Source of the DNA: Anaerocolumna sp. MB42-C2
GTDB taxonomy: Bacteria > Bacillota > Clostridia > Lachnospirales > Lachnospiraceae
Direction of reading: 5' to 3'
NCBI RefSeq assembly: GCF_030913705.1
Contig: NZ_CP133190.1
Coordinates: 6,101,501-6,165,500 of the forward strand
Length of the DNA stretch: 64,000 bases
How positions within the stretch are numbered: position 1 is the first letter of the stretch; each line of letters opens with the position of its first letter. Below the pieces are notes generated by a model. It was not told the origin of the DNA and made no database searches. It saw nothing but the letters and a program-made list of their open reading frames with translations. The translations under genes were made by a program, and so were the position numbers. Shown here piece by piece: positions 52,506-61,295 of this stretch.

Positions 52506-53699
52506 ATGCTTAATAAAAAATCAGTAGTTGATATTAATGTAAAAGGTAAAAGAGTATTAGTAAGATGTGATTTTAACGTTCCATTACAAGAAGGAAAAAT
52601 AACAGATGAAAACCGTCTGGTTGCCGCACTTCCTACAATTAAAAAATTAATCAAAGACGGTGGCAAGGTAATTCTTTGTTCCCATCTTGGCAAACCGAAG
52701 GGAGAACCTAAACCGGAACTATCCTTAGCTCCCGTTGCTGTTAGATTAGCTGATTTATTAGGACAGCCCGTTAAATTTGCTGCAGATGCCAATGTAGTTG
52801 GAGAAAATGCAAAAGCCGCAGTTGCAGCTATGAAAGACGGAGAAGTTGTTCTGTTAGAAAATACCCGTTACAGAGCCGAAGAAACTAAGAATGTTGATTC
52901 TTTCAGTGAAGATTTAGCATCCCTTTGTGATGTGTTTGTAAATGATGCTTTTGGTACAGCTCACAGAGCACACTGTTCAAACGTTGGTGTTACAAAATAT
53001 GTAGATACAGCAGTAGTTGGTTATTTAATGCAGAAAGAAATTGATTTCTTAGGAAATGCTGTTGATAACCCTGAAAGACCTTTCGTTGCTATACTGGGTG
53101 GTTCTAAAGTTTCCAGTAAGATTTCCGTAATTAACAACTTATTAGATAAGGTTGATACATTAATTATCGGTGGTGGTATGGCTTATACATTTATGAAAGC
53201 ATTAGGAGAAGAAGTTGGTAATTCCTTATTGGAAGCTGATTATCTTGATTATGCTAAAGAAATGATAGAAAAAGCTGAGAAAAAAGGTGTTAAATTATTA
53301 ATTCCTGTCGATACCGTTGTAGCAAAAGATTTTTCAAATGATGCTGAATATAAAACAGTTGGACGCGGTCAGATCGAAGCCGGATGGCAAGGTCTTGATA
53401 TCGGTGAAAAAACTTGTGAATTATATGCAGATGCTATAAAGAGTGCAAAAACTGTTGTTTGGAATGGACCAATGGGTGTATTTGAATTCTCTAATTTCGC
53501 TAAGGGAACTATTGCAGTAGCAAAAGCTTTAGCAGAAATCAGCGCAACGACCATAATCGGTGGTGGTGATTCAGCAGCAGCTGTTAACATCTTAGGATTT
53601 GGTGATAAGATGACTCATATTTCTACAGGCGGCGGTGCTTCTCTTGAATTCTTAGAGGGTAAGGAACTTCCTGGTGTAGCTGCAGCTAACGATAAATAA
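52506..53699 (+). CDS. pgk: Phosphoglycerate kinase
   Basis: Makes ATP from 1,3-bisphosphoglycerate. 397 residues. VLVRCDFNVPLQEGKITDENR and SHLGKPKGEP in the N-domain; VAILGGSKVSSKI, GGGMAYTFMKALGEEVGNSL and GGGDSAAAVNILGF in the nucleotide domain. ATG 52506 follows AAAGGAG; an in-frame ATG at 52488 includes this site and is less likely. 213 bp separate it from gap, with a GATCC...GGTCC-like hairpin but no clear T-run. Confidence 0.97.
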   Translation: MLNKKSVVDINVKGKRVLVRCDFNVPLQEGKITDENRLVAALPTIKKLIKDGGKVILCSHLGKPKGEPKPELSLAPVAVRLADLLGQPVKFAADANVVGENAKAAVAAMKDGEVVLLENTRYRAEETKNVDSFSEDLASLCDVFVNDAFGTAHRAHCSNVGVTKYVDTAVVGYLMQKEIDFLGNAVDNPERPFVAILGGSKVSSKISVINNLLDKVDTLIIGGGMAYTFMKALGEEVGNSLLEADYLDYAKEMIEKAEKKGVKLLIPVDTVVAKDFSNDAEYKTVGRGQIEAGWQGLDIGEKTCELYADAIKSAKTVVWNGPMGVFEFSNFAKGTIAVAKALAEISATTIIGGGDSAAAVNILGFGDKMTHISTGGGASLEFLEGKELPGVAAANDK

Positions 53700-53742
53700 A
53701 GGTAACTGATTAAGTTAATAATAATTTCGAACTATTAATTCA

Positions 53743-53779
53743 GGGACAGGTAACTGTTTAAAAACTTACCGTCCCTTTC
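53743..53779 (+). terminator. Hairpin between pgk and tpiA
   Basis: GGGACAGGTAA and TTACCGTCCC pair (one A-G mismatch) and are followed by TTTC. It may lower read-through into tpiA. Confidence 0.6.
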
Positions 53780-53868
53780 TAAATGAGTATACGACAGTAT
53801 TCAGATATAAAATCAAACATATCGTAAGATCTTTATATTTTACTGTCTGAATATAAAGGAGAATTAAG

Positions 53869-54615
53869 ATGCGAAGGAAGATTATTGCAGGAAACTGGAA
53901 AATGAATAAAACGCCCAGTGAAACAATTAAATTAATAAATGAATTAAAACCGTTAGTAGTTACTGAGGATGCGGACGTTGTATTCTGTGTGCCGGCTATT
54001 TCCTTAACAACTGCAATGGAAGCTGCAAAAGGCTCCAATATTTTAATTGGCGCTGAAAATATGTATTTCGAGGAAAGCGGTGCATTTACCGGAGAGATCG
54101 CTCCTAATATGCTTACTGATATAGGAGTTAAATATGTTATTATCGGTCATTCCGAAAGAAGAGAATATTTTGCGGAAACTGATGTAACAGTGAATAAAAA
54201 AGTTCTAAAAGCGTTTGAACATGGTATTACTCCAATTATCTGCTGTGGTGAAACCCTTACTCAAAGAGAACAAGGCGTAACGATTGATTTCATTCGCCAA
54301 CAGATTAAAATTGCTTTTTTAAGTGTTACATCTGAACAGGCTAAGACAGCTGTAATTGCTTATGAACCAATCTGGGCTATCGGAACAGGTAAAGTAGCAA
54401 CTACAGAACAGGCTCAGGAAGTTTGTAAAGCAATACGTGACTGCATTGCTGAAATCTATGATGAGGCAACTGCAGCAGCAATCCGTATTCAATACGGCGG
54501 AAGCGTTACGGCAGCAAGTGCAGCTGAACTTTTTTCACAACCTGACATTGACGGTGGTTTAGTTGGCGGCGCCAGTTTAAAACCTGACTTTGGCAAAATC
54601 GTTAATTATAAATAA
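53869..54615 (+). CDS. tpiA: Triose-phosphate isomerase
   Basis: TIM-barrel enzyme converting dihydroxyacetone phosphate and glyceraldehyde 3-phosphate. 248 residues with GNWKMNKT (Lys near 12), IGHSERR (His94), YEPIWAIGTGK (Glu166) and the phosphate-binding GGSV and GLVGGASL segments. AGGAG before ATG. Confidence 0.97.
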   Translation: MRRKIIAGNWKMNKTPSETIKLINELKPLVVTEDADVVFCVPAISLTTAMEAAKGSNILIGAENMYFEESGAFTGEIAPNMLTDIGVKYVIIGHSERREYFAETDVTVNKKVLKAFEHGITPIICCGETLTQREQGVTIDFIRQQIKIAFLSVTSEQAKTAVIAYEPIWAIGTGKVATTEQAQEVCKAIRDCIAEIYDEATAAAIRIQYGGSVTAASAAELFSQPDIDGGLVGGASLKPDFGKIVNYK

Positions 54616-54788
54616 TAGTACATTTATCTGCTAAAGAGATTAAATTTATATTTATATATAATGATAATATTTTGATTTTATTAATATTTATTATATATAT
54701 TTTCTTGAATAAGGCTCATACCCTTATTTAAGATTTGTAATAAAATAGTTATTTATAAACTTTGCAACCAGATAAAGGAGTAAGTATA

Positions 54789-56333
54789 ATGAGTAAAAAA
54801 CCTACAGTATTAATGATATTAGATGGATATGGCTTAAACGAAAAAAAAGAAGGTAATGCTGTTAAATTAGCCGATACCCCTGTTATGAATAAATTAATGA
54901 CAGAATATCCTTTTGTAAAAGGAAATGCAAGCGGTATGGCAGTAGGCCTTCCGGAGGGCCAGATGGGTAACTCTGAGGTAGGACATCTTAACATGGGTGC
55001 CGGAAGGATTATTTATCAGGAATTAACCAGAATCACCAAGGAAATCCAGGATGGCGATTTCTTTAAAAATGAAGCTTTATTAAAAGCTATAGAAAACTGT
55101 AAGAAACAAGGCACTGATTTACATTTATTTGGTCTGCTATCCGATGGCGGTGTTCACAGCCATAACACTCATTTGTATGGATTACTGGAATTAGCAAAAA
55201 GAGAAGGTCTAAAAAACGTGTATGTGCATGCTTTCTTAGACGGAAGAGATACTGCACCAACCTCCGGTAAGGGATTTGCTGAAAGTTTAATGGAGAAAAT
55301 GGAAGAACTCGGTATTGGTAAAATTGCTTCCGTTATGGGTCGTTATTATGTAATGGACCGTGATAACAGATGGGATAGAGTGGAGAAAGCTTACCGCGCC
55401 ATGGTTATGGGTGAGGGTGAGACTGCTGAAAATGGTGTTGATGCTATTCAGAAATCTTATGAGACTGATGTGAACGATGAATTTGTGTTACCAACAGTTA
55501 TATTAGAGAACGGTAAACCGGTAGCAACTATTAAAGAAAATGATTCTGTTATTTTCTTTAACTTCAGACCTGATCGTGCCAGAGAAATAACAAGAGCATT
55601 TTGTGATGACGAATTTAATGGTTTTAAAAGAGATAAAGGCAGAATTCCGTTAACATATGTTTGCTTTACGGATTATGATGTGACCATAAAAAATAAAATC
55701 GTAGCATTCCATAAGATTTCTATTGATAATACATTTGGACAATTCCTGGCTGCCAATAATCTGAAACAGTTAAGACTTGCTGAAACGGAGAAATATGCCC
55801 ATGTAACGTTCTTTTTTAACGGTGGTGTTGAAGTTCCAAATGAAGGAGAAGAACGTATTCTGGTTAACTCTCCAAAAGTAGCAACATATGATTTACAACC
55901 GGAAATGAGTGCATATGATGTCGCTAAAAACTTAGTAGAAGCAATAAAATCCTTAAAATATGATGTAATCATAGTTAATTTTGCCAATCCGGATATGGTG
56001 GGACATACCGGTATTGAGGATGCAGCTATTAAAGCTGTTGAAGCAGTTGATAAATGTGTTGGTATGGCTTATGAAGCTTTATTATCTGTAAATGGACAGA
56101 TGTTTATCTGTGCAGATCACGGCAATGCTGAACAATTAATTGATTATACAACCGGAGAACCATTCACCGCACATACCATTAATGAGGTTCCTTTTATCTT
56201 AGTTAATTATAATAAGGACTATACTTTGAAAGAGGGCGGCTGTTTAGCTGATATTGCACCAACAATGATTGAAATGATGGGCATGAAGCAACCGAAAGAA
56301 ATGACAGGAAAATCCTTGCTGGTTAAAAGATAA
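54789..56333 (+). CDS. gpmI: Phosphoglycerate mutase, cofactor-independent
   Basis: Mn-dependent mutase of the alkaline phosphatase superfamily. 514 residues. Metal site LMILDGYGL (Asp15 region), catalytic Ser62 (NSEVGHLNMGAGR), GVHSHNTHL, DGRDTAP, and the second metal site CADHGNAE with AHT downstream. ATG 54789 follows AAAGGAG. Enolase, often next in this cluster, is not present; secG follows instead. Confidence 0.97.
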   Translation: MSKKPTVLMILDGYGLNEKKEGNAVKLADTPVMNKLMTEYPFVKGNASGMAVGLPEGQMGNSEVGHLNMGAGRIIYQELTRITKEIQDGDFFKNEALLKAIENCKKQGTDLHLFGLLSDGGVHSHNTHLYGLLELAKREGLKNVYVHAFLDGRDTAPTSGKGFAESLMEKMEELGIGKIASVMGRYYVMDRDNRWDRVEKAYRAMVMGEGETAENGVDAIQKSYETDVNDEFVLPTVILENGKPVATIKENDSVIFFNFRPDRAREITRAFCDDEFNGFKRDKGRIPLTYVCFTDYDVTIKNKIVAFHKISIDNTFGQFLAANNLKQLRLAETEKYAHVTFFFNGGVEVPNEGEERILVNSPKVATYDLQPEMSAYDVAKNLVEAIKSLKYDVIIVNFANPDMVGHTGIEDAAIKAVEAVDKCVGMAYEALLSVNGQMFICADHGNAEQLIDYTTGEPFTAHTINEVPFILVNYNKDYTLKEGGCLADIAPTMIEMMGMKQPKEMTGKSLLVKR

Positions 56334-56389
56334 TAGAATGATTTCCTATTCCCATCTACTGTATTGCAGATTACCTGTACAAAAAATAG

Positions 56390-56418
56390 TTGAAATCTGT
56401 AATATTGTATGGTAGAAT
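56390..56418 (+). promoter_or_regulatory. Sigma-A promoter of secG
   Basis: TTGAAA (56390-56395) and TAGAAT (56413-56418) with a 17-bp spacer, 28 bp before the secG start. Confidence 0.65.
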
Positions 56419-56446
56419 TAACATTAGAGCTTTAGGAGGTGCAGTG

Positions 56447-56683
56447 ATGGATATTTTAAAAGCAATTATAACAATCATTTATGTTATTATCTGTATTGCA
56501 TTAGTGGTTGTTGTTTTAATGCAGGAAGGCAAATCAGCAGGTTTAACTGGATCTATTAATGGTGTGGCTGATACCTATTGGGGTAAGAATAGAGGTCGTT
56601 CTATGGAGGGTGCTTTGGAGAAATTTACAAAGTTTCTTGCTTTAGGATTTATCGTTCTTTCCGTTGTACTTAATATAATTTAA
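56447..56683 (+). CDS. secG: Protein-export membrane protein SecG
   Basis: 78 residues with two membrane helices (about 5-24 and 56-76) and the conserved loop VLMQEGKSAGLTGSINGVADTYWGKNRGRSMEG (given by key parts QEGKSAGL and TYWGKNRGRS). Part of SecYEG. AGGAGGTG before ATG 56447; the longer frame from 56390 overlaps the promoter. The rnr and smpB genes that usually follow are not here; a terminator and an inverted two-component system follow instead. Confidence 0.93.
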   Translation: MDILKAIITIIYVIICIALVVVVLMQEGKSAGLTGSINGVADTYWGKNRGRSMEGALEKFTKFLALGFIVLSVVLNII

Positions 56684-56695
56684 TATAGTTTTTGA

Positions 56696-56728
56696 AAGCA
56701 CTCTGTACGATACAGAGTGCTTTTTTTT
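56696..56728 (+). terminator. Rho-independent terminator of secG
   Basis: GCACTCTGTA (56698-56707) pairs perfectly with TACAGAGTGC (56711-56720) and is followed by eight T. Confidence 0.93.
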
Positions 56729-56802
56729 AATGAATATAAAATTCCAAAACCAAATTCCCTTGGGTTATTTTTCATCTCTCATAGGGTCGTGGAGTCTTGG
56801 GG

Positions 56803-58089
56803 TTATGCCGGTAGTTCAATGATAAAGGTAGAACCGCCTTCAAAGGAATCTTTTAATTTAATCTGTCCTTCCTGAAGTTCAATCAATTCTTTTGCTACAC
56901 TAAGTCCCAGGCCGAAATGGGATTTATCGCTGCGGGATAAATCAGCCCGATAAAACCGGTCAAAAATATGCTCCTTTTGTTCCTTTGTAATTCCAATACC
57001 ATGGTCCTCTATTTCAAGGTAAAAAACAGACTTTTTAAGGTATGGGCGGAGGGTTATGGTGGTTTGGGCAGGGGAATAACTGAGGGCATTATCTATTAAG
57101 ATACTGATTACCTGAGTTAAACGATCCTTGTCAACCAGAATTTGCGGAAGAGCTTCTCTTGGAAAATCCAGATAAAGATTATGCTCTTTCTTTTTACAAT
57201 AGGTTAAAAAAGTATCGTATAGATCAATAAGATAGGTTTCCGTATCTATAGGAGATTTCTGTATAGTCCAGGTCTTGGCATCTGAGGAAGCAAGGATTAA
57301 CATATCACCGATCAGCTTGGACATACGGGAACATTCATCCATAATTTTAGGAACAAATTGTTTATTATTATTTTCTTCAATGAGTAAGGATGAAGCATTT
57401 GCCTGGATAACCGCCAGGGGGGAGCGTAAATCATGGGAAGCAGCGGCTATAAATTCATTCTGCCGTTTCTGGCTTTTTACAACGGGTTCTAAGGCTTTGC
57501 CTACATAGAACAGGCTTACTAAAAATAAAGCAAGACAGCCTGCTAAATAAATAAATAAGTATAAAAATAGTAATAATATTATTTGTTTTTTCACATCCGG
57601 ATGAAACTGAACCAGGGTTAGGCTTTTAACCCCCCCTTTTACGGAAATAAGATTCATGCTGGCGTAAGCAGCCTCTCTGTGATTTCCTCTAAGATGGAAC
57701 AGGGAACTTTGATAATTATCAGAATAAAAAGAGCGGGCAGAGGTATCAATTCCCTCTGCCAGAGCAGCTTTTTTTGCTCTGTTAATCATTATTGCCCTGG
57801 GAGTGGAAGACTTCCATGAACCTTTAAAAAGAAAAGGTGTGCCGTTATCTTCAATATGGATAATCAGGTGATTGGCAGCTTCCAATTGAGAAAGCCAGCT
57901 CTGGGCAACAATATTTTCCGACTGGAGCTTATTTACCAGGGTTTCCCGCAATTCCTTATAGTCATCAAGACTGTTATTTTTAATCTGTACAATATTAATA
58001 TAGCAGGCTCCGAACAGCACCAGCACCAGGATTGCACTAGCGGTAACTGTATACAGGGCAACAAGACGTATTTTTAATTTATGTATCAT
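56803..58089 (-). CDS. Sensor histidine kinase
   Basis: 428 residues. Membrane helix 1 (about 11-33), extracellular sensor of ~135 residues with no recognised fold, membrane helix 2 (about 169-195), then HisKA with His219 (AAASHDLRSPLAVIQA) and the ATPase domain (N box ILIDNALSYSP, DHGIGI, FGLGLSVAKEL). No clear HAMP. Partner of the regulator 18 bp upstream in the same operon. The signal is unknown; the adjacent transporter genes on the other strand are plausible targets. Confidence 0.92.
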   Translation of the reverse strand: MIHKLKIRLVALYTVTASAILVLVLFGACYINIVQIKNNSLDDYKELRETLVNKLQSENIVAQSWLSQLEAANHLIIHIEDNGTPFLFKGSWKSSTPRAIMINRAKKAALAEGIDTSARSFYSDNYQSSLFHLRGNHREAAYASMNLISVKGGVKSLTLVQFHPDVKKQIILLLFLYLFIYLAGCLALFLVSLFYVGKALEPVVKSQKRQNEFIAAASHDLRSPLAVIQANASSLLIEENNNKQFVPKIMDECSRMSKLIGDMLILASSDAKTWTIQKSPIDTETYLIDLYDTFLTYCKKKEHNLYLDFPREALPQILVDKDRLTQVISILIDNALSYSPAQTTITLRPYLKKSVFYLEIEDHGIGITKEQKEHIFDRFYRADLSRSDKSHFGLGLSVAKELIELQEGQIKLKDSFEGGSTFIIELPA

Positions 58090-58107
58090 AAGAACCTCTT
58101 CCGGTTA

Positions 58108-58776
58108 TTATTCAAAGTAATAACCTACACGGTGCATGGTTTTTATCTGAACACAGCTGGATATAGAAGATAAACGTCTTCTTAAGAAATGGATATAGTT
58201 ATCCAGATTGCCCTCCTCTACCATATTATCCGGACCCCAGACATGGGAGAGAATCAGTTCTCTGTTAAGTACCCGTCCGGGATTTTGCATGAAAAATTCC
58301 ATAAGAGCTGTTTCTCTTTTTGATAGAGCACATATTTTATCTTTATTTTTTATAGTCTGCTTTTTGCTATCCAGTTCAAGATCGGAAAAGGATAAAACTT
58401 CCGTCTGCTCGATTTTCTTAGGACGCCTGGCAAGGGCACGGATCCTTGCCAGTAACTCCTCTATGGCAAAGGGTTTAACCAGATAATCATCAGCACCCGA
58501 ATCCAGGCCGTCAACCCGGTCAAAAAGGCCGTCCATAGCGGTTACCATAATAACTGGTACATGAATGTCTTTCTTACGGATAACTTTTAATATACTAAGT
58601 CCATCCATAACCGGCAGCATACGATCCAGTATAATCATATCGTAGGATTGGCTGTCGACATAATAAAGAGCATCTTCTCCCGAGGCACATATATCGGTAG
58701 AATAGTTTTCCTTTTGCAGCCGGAAGCTTAACGCTTCACTCAAATCTTTATCATCCTCTATCAGTAATATTCTCAT
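58108..58776 (-). CDS. OmpR-type response regulator
   Basis: 222 residues: receiver with phospho-acceptor Asp51 (IILDRMLPVMDG) and Lys in YLVKPFAIEELLAR, and winged-helix DNA-binding domain with ALSKRETALMEFFMQNPGRVL and GNLDNYIHFLRRRL. ATG 58776 is chosen because the conserved GGGTG of the leader (58782-58786) is its ribosome site; the longer frame to 58821 would run through the leader. Confidence 0.94.
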   Translation of the reverse strand: MRILLIEDDKDLSEALSFRLQKENYSTDICASGEDALYYVDSQSYDMIILDRMLPVMDGLSILKVIRKKDIHVPVIMVTAMDGLFDRVDGLDSGADDYLVKPFAIEELLARIRALARRPKKIEQTEVLSFSDLELDSKKQTIKNKDKICALSKRETALMEFFMQNPGRVLNRELILSHVWGPDNMVEEGNLDNYIHFLRRRLSSISSCVQIKTMHRVGYYFE

Positions 58777-58893
58777 TCTTACACCCATTGCATACCGCAG
58801 AATGACCTGCGGAACTGCCACGTAATAATATATAAAATTTCATATGTTGAAAAAATCGTATTGTGGCAACCTTTCTATTGTTATATTTTCTTT
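58777..58893 (-). promoter_or_regulatory. Repeated structured leader, copy 4 (before OmpR-type regulator)
   Basis: Read on the minus strand: GAAAGG, helix 1 TGCCAC (58863-58868) with GTGGCA (58816-58821), loop motif GATTTTTTC, helix 2 CTGCGG-like arms CCGCAG/CTGCGG (58807-58812 with 58795-58800), and the terminal ATGCAATGGGTGTAA (58779-58793) whose GGGTG is the ribosome site. Helix 2 shares position, not sequence, with the other copies. Confidence 0.6.
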
Positions 58894-59135
58894 AAATTTT
58901 CCTGTTATGATTCAGTTTCATAAGTATCACAAATAATTGTGGAAGAAACTTGGGATGAGTACCCGCCAAGGTTTAAACTTAAAGTGAGTCATGATCTATT
59001 ATTATTATAATGGATTATTTTTCAAATTTCAAAAGATTTCTATTTCTTAAAGTTCTTTTAGAGAAATTCCTGTTATATTTTATCTTGCACTATAAAAAGA
59101 TCTGGAAAAAATAAGTGAAATCAGGAGGAAAGAAT

Positions 59136-61295
59136 ATGAAATTAAAAAAAGCAGCAATCTTATTGCTTACTATAGTTTTGTCGACCGTCTCTGCAGCAGG
59201 TTGCAGCAGGCAAGAACGGCCGGATAAAGCAGAGGACAAGGGAAAAAATGTAGCTATGGGTCGTTATGTGGAGGAAGAAATAAAGATGCCAGAGGCGGTC
59301 ATGAAGGGTGAAGAAGTAGCTTACCTCATGGTAAATAACCCGAAAAAGGGTATATTGGTTTTCAGTTCCCCCATGAAAGAAAATGAAAACAAGACGATAC
59401 AATATACCCTGCAGAAAGATGGGACCTGGAAACAAGAAATTCCAGGGTGGCTGAACCAGGAGAAGTATGGAGTTTTATGCGTCACCTATCAAATGGACGG
59501 GACCGGGTATGCAGTCAGATATAAAGATTTGGCGGATAAAATTGAGCTACATATTTTAAAAAGTACGGATGGGGAGAAAGCAGTAGACATTCCAATAGAG
59601 GATTATAAAGATGCGGTGGGTTATGATAAGCTTCCCTATGGAATATCGGTTCTTCCGGATGACGGGATTCTTTTATTGTGTCAGGATGAAGGCACTCTGT
59701 ATGAAGACGGAAAGGCAGTTTCTCATTTTGAGAATAACGGAAGAGTATATGCCCTTAGTGAAAACACCCTGTTAACTGTAAATAACAAAGCAGACGGATT
59801 TTCATTGATTGATGTTACCACCGGCAAAACCATAAGAGAGGTGCCTTTTGACGGTGATATGGATAAGGTGGCTCTCACAGCGGATAAAAATGGAAACTGG
59901 TTTGTAACCTCCGGTTCCGGCATATATCGTCTGGCAAAGAACGGAACTACCTGGGAATCAGTATTAGACGGTAATCTGGTATCCTTAAGTTCTCCAAACC
60001 TCGGCCTGAATTCCATGATAGCCGGAGAGCAGGAAGATTTTTATGTATTGTTTGAATCAGGAGGAATGGGAAAACGTACCATAAATCATTATACTTACAA
60101 TAAAGATGTTGTAACCGTACCGGATAAAACCCTGACCGTCCTGTCCCTGGAGGAAAATGCTACGGTAAGGCAGGCTATTGTGGCGTATCAGCATAAGAAT
60201 CCGGATGTAAAGGTGGATTATAAGGTGGTTATGGATAAGGAAGATGCGGCTACAGTATCGGATCATATTAAGAGTATTAATACGGAATTACTGGCAGGGA
60301 AAGGACCGGATCTATTAATAATGGACGGACTTCCTGTTGATTCTTACATTGAAAAAGGAATATTAGAAGATCTGAGCGATATCTTAAAGCCCATGTCAGA
60401 AAAAGGAGAACTCCTTAAGAACATTATCAAAAATTATGAAAAACAGGATAAGATCTATTATGCTCCCCTTCGTTTTGGCATAACTTTTGCCTTTGGAAGT
60501 AAAGAAGCGGTAAGCCGTGTTAAGACATTGAAAGGTCTTAGTGAGTATGCCGGGAATAAGAAGGCACTTCCCCTGTTTGGCTCCGGTTTGATATCTGATG
60601 CCGATTTGATTACACTTATGTATCGGTTTTATTCCAATGATTTTATTTTAGAAGACGGTGGATTGGAGAAAGAAAGCCTGAAGCAATTTTTACAGCAATT
60701 AAAAGTAATACAGAATCAGGCTAAGACAGTGGAGAAATCCTTATGGGGCATAGGGCAGGATGAATTGAATATGCAGGCATCCTCTTTAATGATTAATAAA
60801 GAAACACAGCTTAGTTTAACGGAATTATACAATATGTATGACGTATTTGCGCCCATTGAGGTGCTAAAAAGTATAAATGGTACCTATTCAGATATAAATG
60901 GGGAATTTGTACCGAAAGGACTGATAGGAATTAACGGAGCAGGAAAGCAGAAAAAACTTGCCAAAGAATTTGTTCAGGAAGTTTATTCGGAGCAGGTACA
61001 AAAGACAGAGCTGGGAGACGGATTTCCGGTAAACAAAAATGCACTGAAAGAGTTTTCTTTGGAAAAAGATGATTTTTTAATCGGCGATGGTAATTTTGAG
61101 GCGGGGCAGCCCGGTAAGGAAGAAATGAAGCAGATACTTAAGTTAGGGGAAAACCTTACTACACCTGTGGTAATAGATGAACAGCTCTTTGAGGCAGTGC
61201 GTAACGAAGCAGAAGCTTACTTAAAAGGAGAAATAAATCTGAATCAGGCAGTGGAACAGGTAATGGATAAGTCAAAGACATACCTTAACGAATAA
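59136..61295 (+). CDS. Extracellular solute-binding lipoprotein, enlarged
   Basis: 719 residues. The lipoprotein signal ends SAAGC (Cys near 23). An extra N-terminal part of about 310 residues, with repeated short strands like a beta-propeller (DKIELHILKSTDGEKAV, VALTADKNGNWFVTSGSGIYRL), precedes an ordinary family 1 solute-binding domain (LSLEENATVRQAIVAYQHKNPDVKVDYK, GPDLLIMDGLPVDSY). Usual length is 400-450, so this is a fusion. Probably sugar or oligosaccharide uptake with the two permeases. ATG 59136 follows AGGAGG. Confidence 0.88.
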   Translation: MKLKKAAILLLTIVLSTVSAAGCSRQERPDKAEDKGKNVAMGRYVEEEIKMPEAVMKGEEVAYLMVNNPKKGILVFSSPMKENENKTIQYTLQKDGTWKQEIPGWLNQEKYGVLCVTYQMDGTGYAVRYKDLADKIELHILKSTDGEKAVDIPIEDYKDAVGYDKLPYGISVLPDDGILLLCQDEGTLYEDGKAVSHFENNGRVYALSENTLLTVNNKADGFSLIDVTTGKTIREVPFDGDMDKVALTADKNGNWFVTSGSGIYRLAKNGTTWESVLDGNLVSLSSPNLGLNSMIAGEQEDFYVLFESGGMGKRTINHYTYNKDVVTVPDKTLTVLSLEENATVRQAIVAYQHKNPDVKVDYKVVMDKEDAATVSDHIKSINTELLAGKGPDLLIMDGLPVDSYIEKGILEDLSDILKPMSEKGELLKNIIKNYEKQDKIYYAPLRFGITFAFGSKEAVSRVKTLKGLSEYAGNKKALPLFGSGLISDADLITLMYRFYSNDFILEDGGLEKESLKQFLQQLKVIQNQAKTVEKSLWGIGQDELNMQASSLMINKETQLSLTELYNMYDVFAPIEVLKSINGTYSDINGEFVPKGLIGINGAGKQKKLAKEFVQEVYSEQVQKTELGDGFPVNKNALKEFSLEKDDFLIGDGNFEAGQPGKEEMKQILKLGENLTTPVVIDEQLFEAVRNEAEAYLKGEINLNQAVEQVMDKSKTYLNE

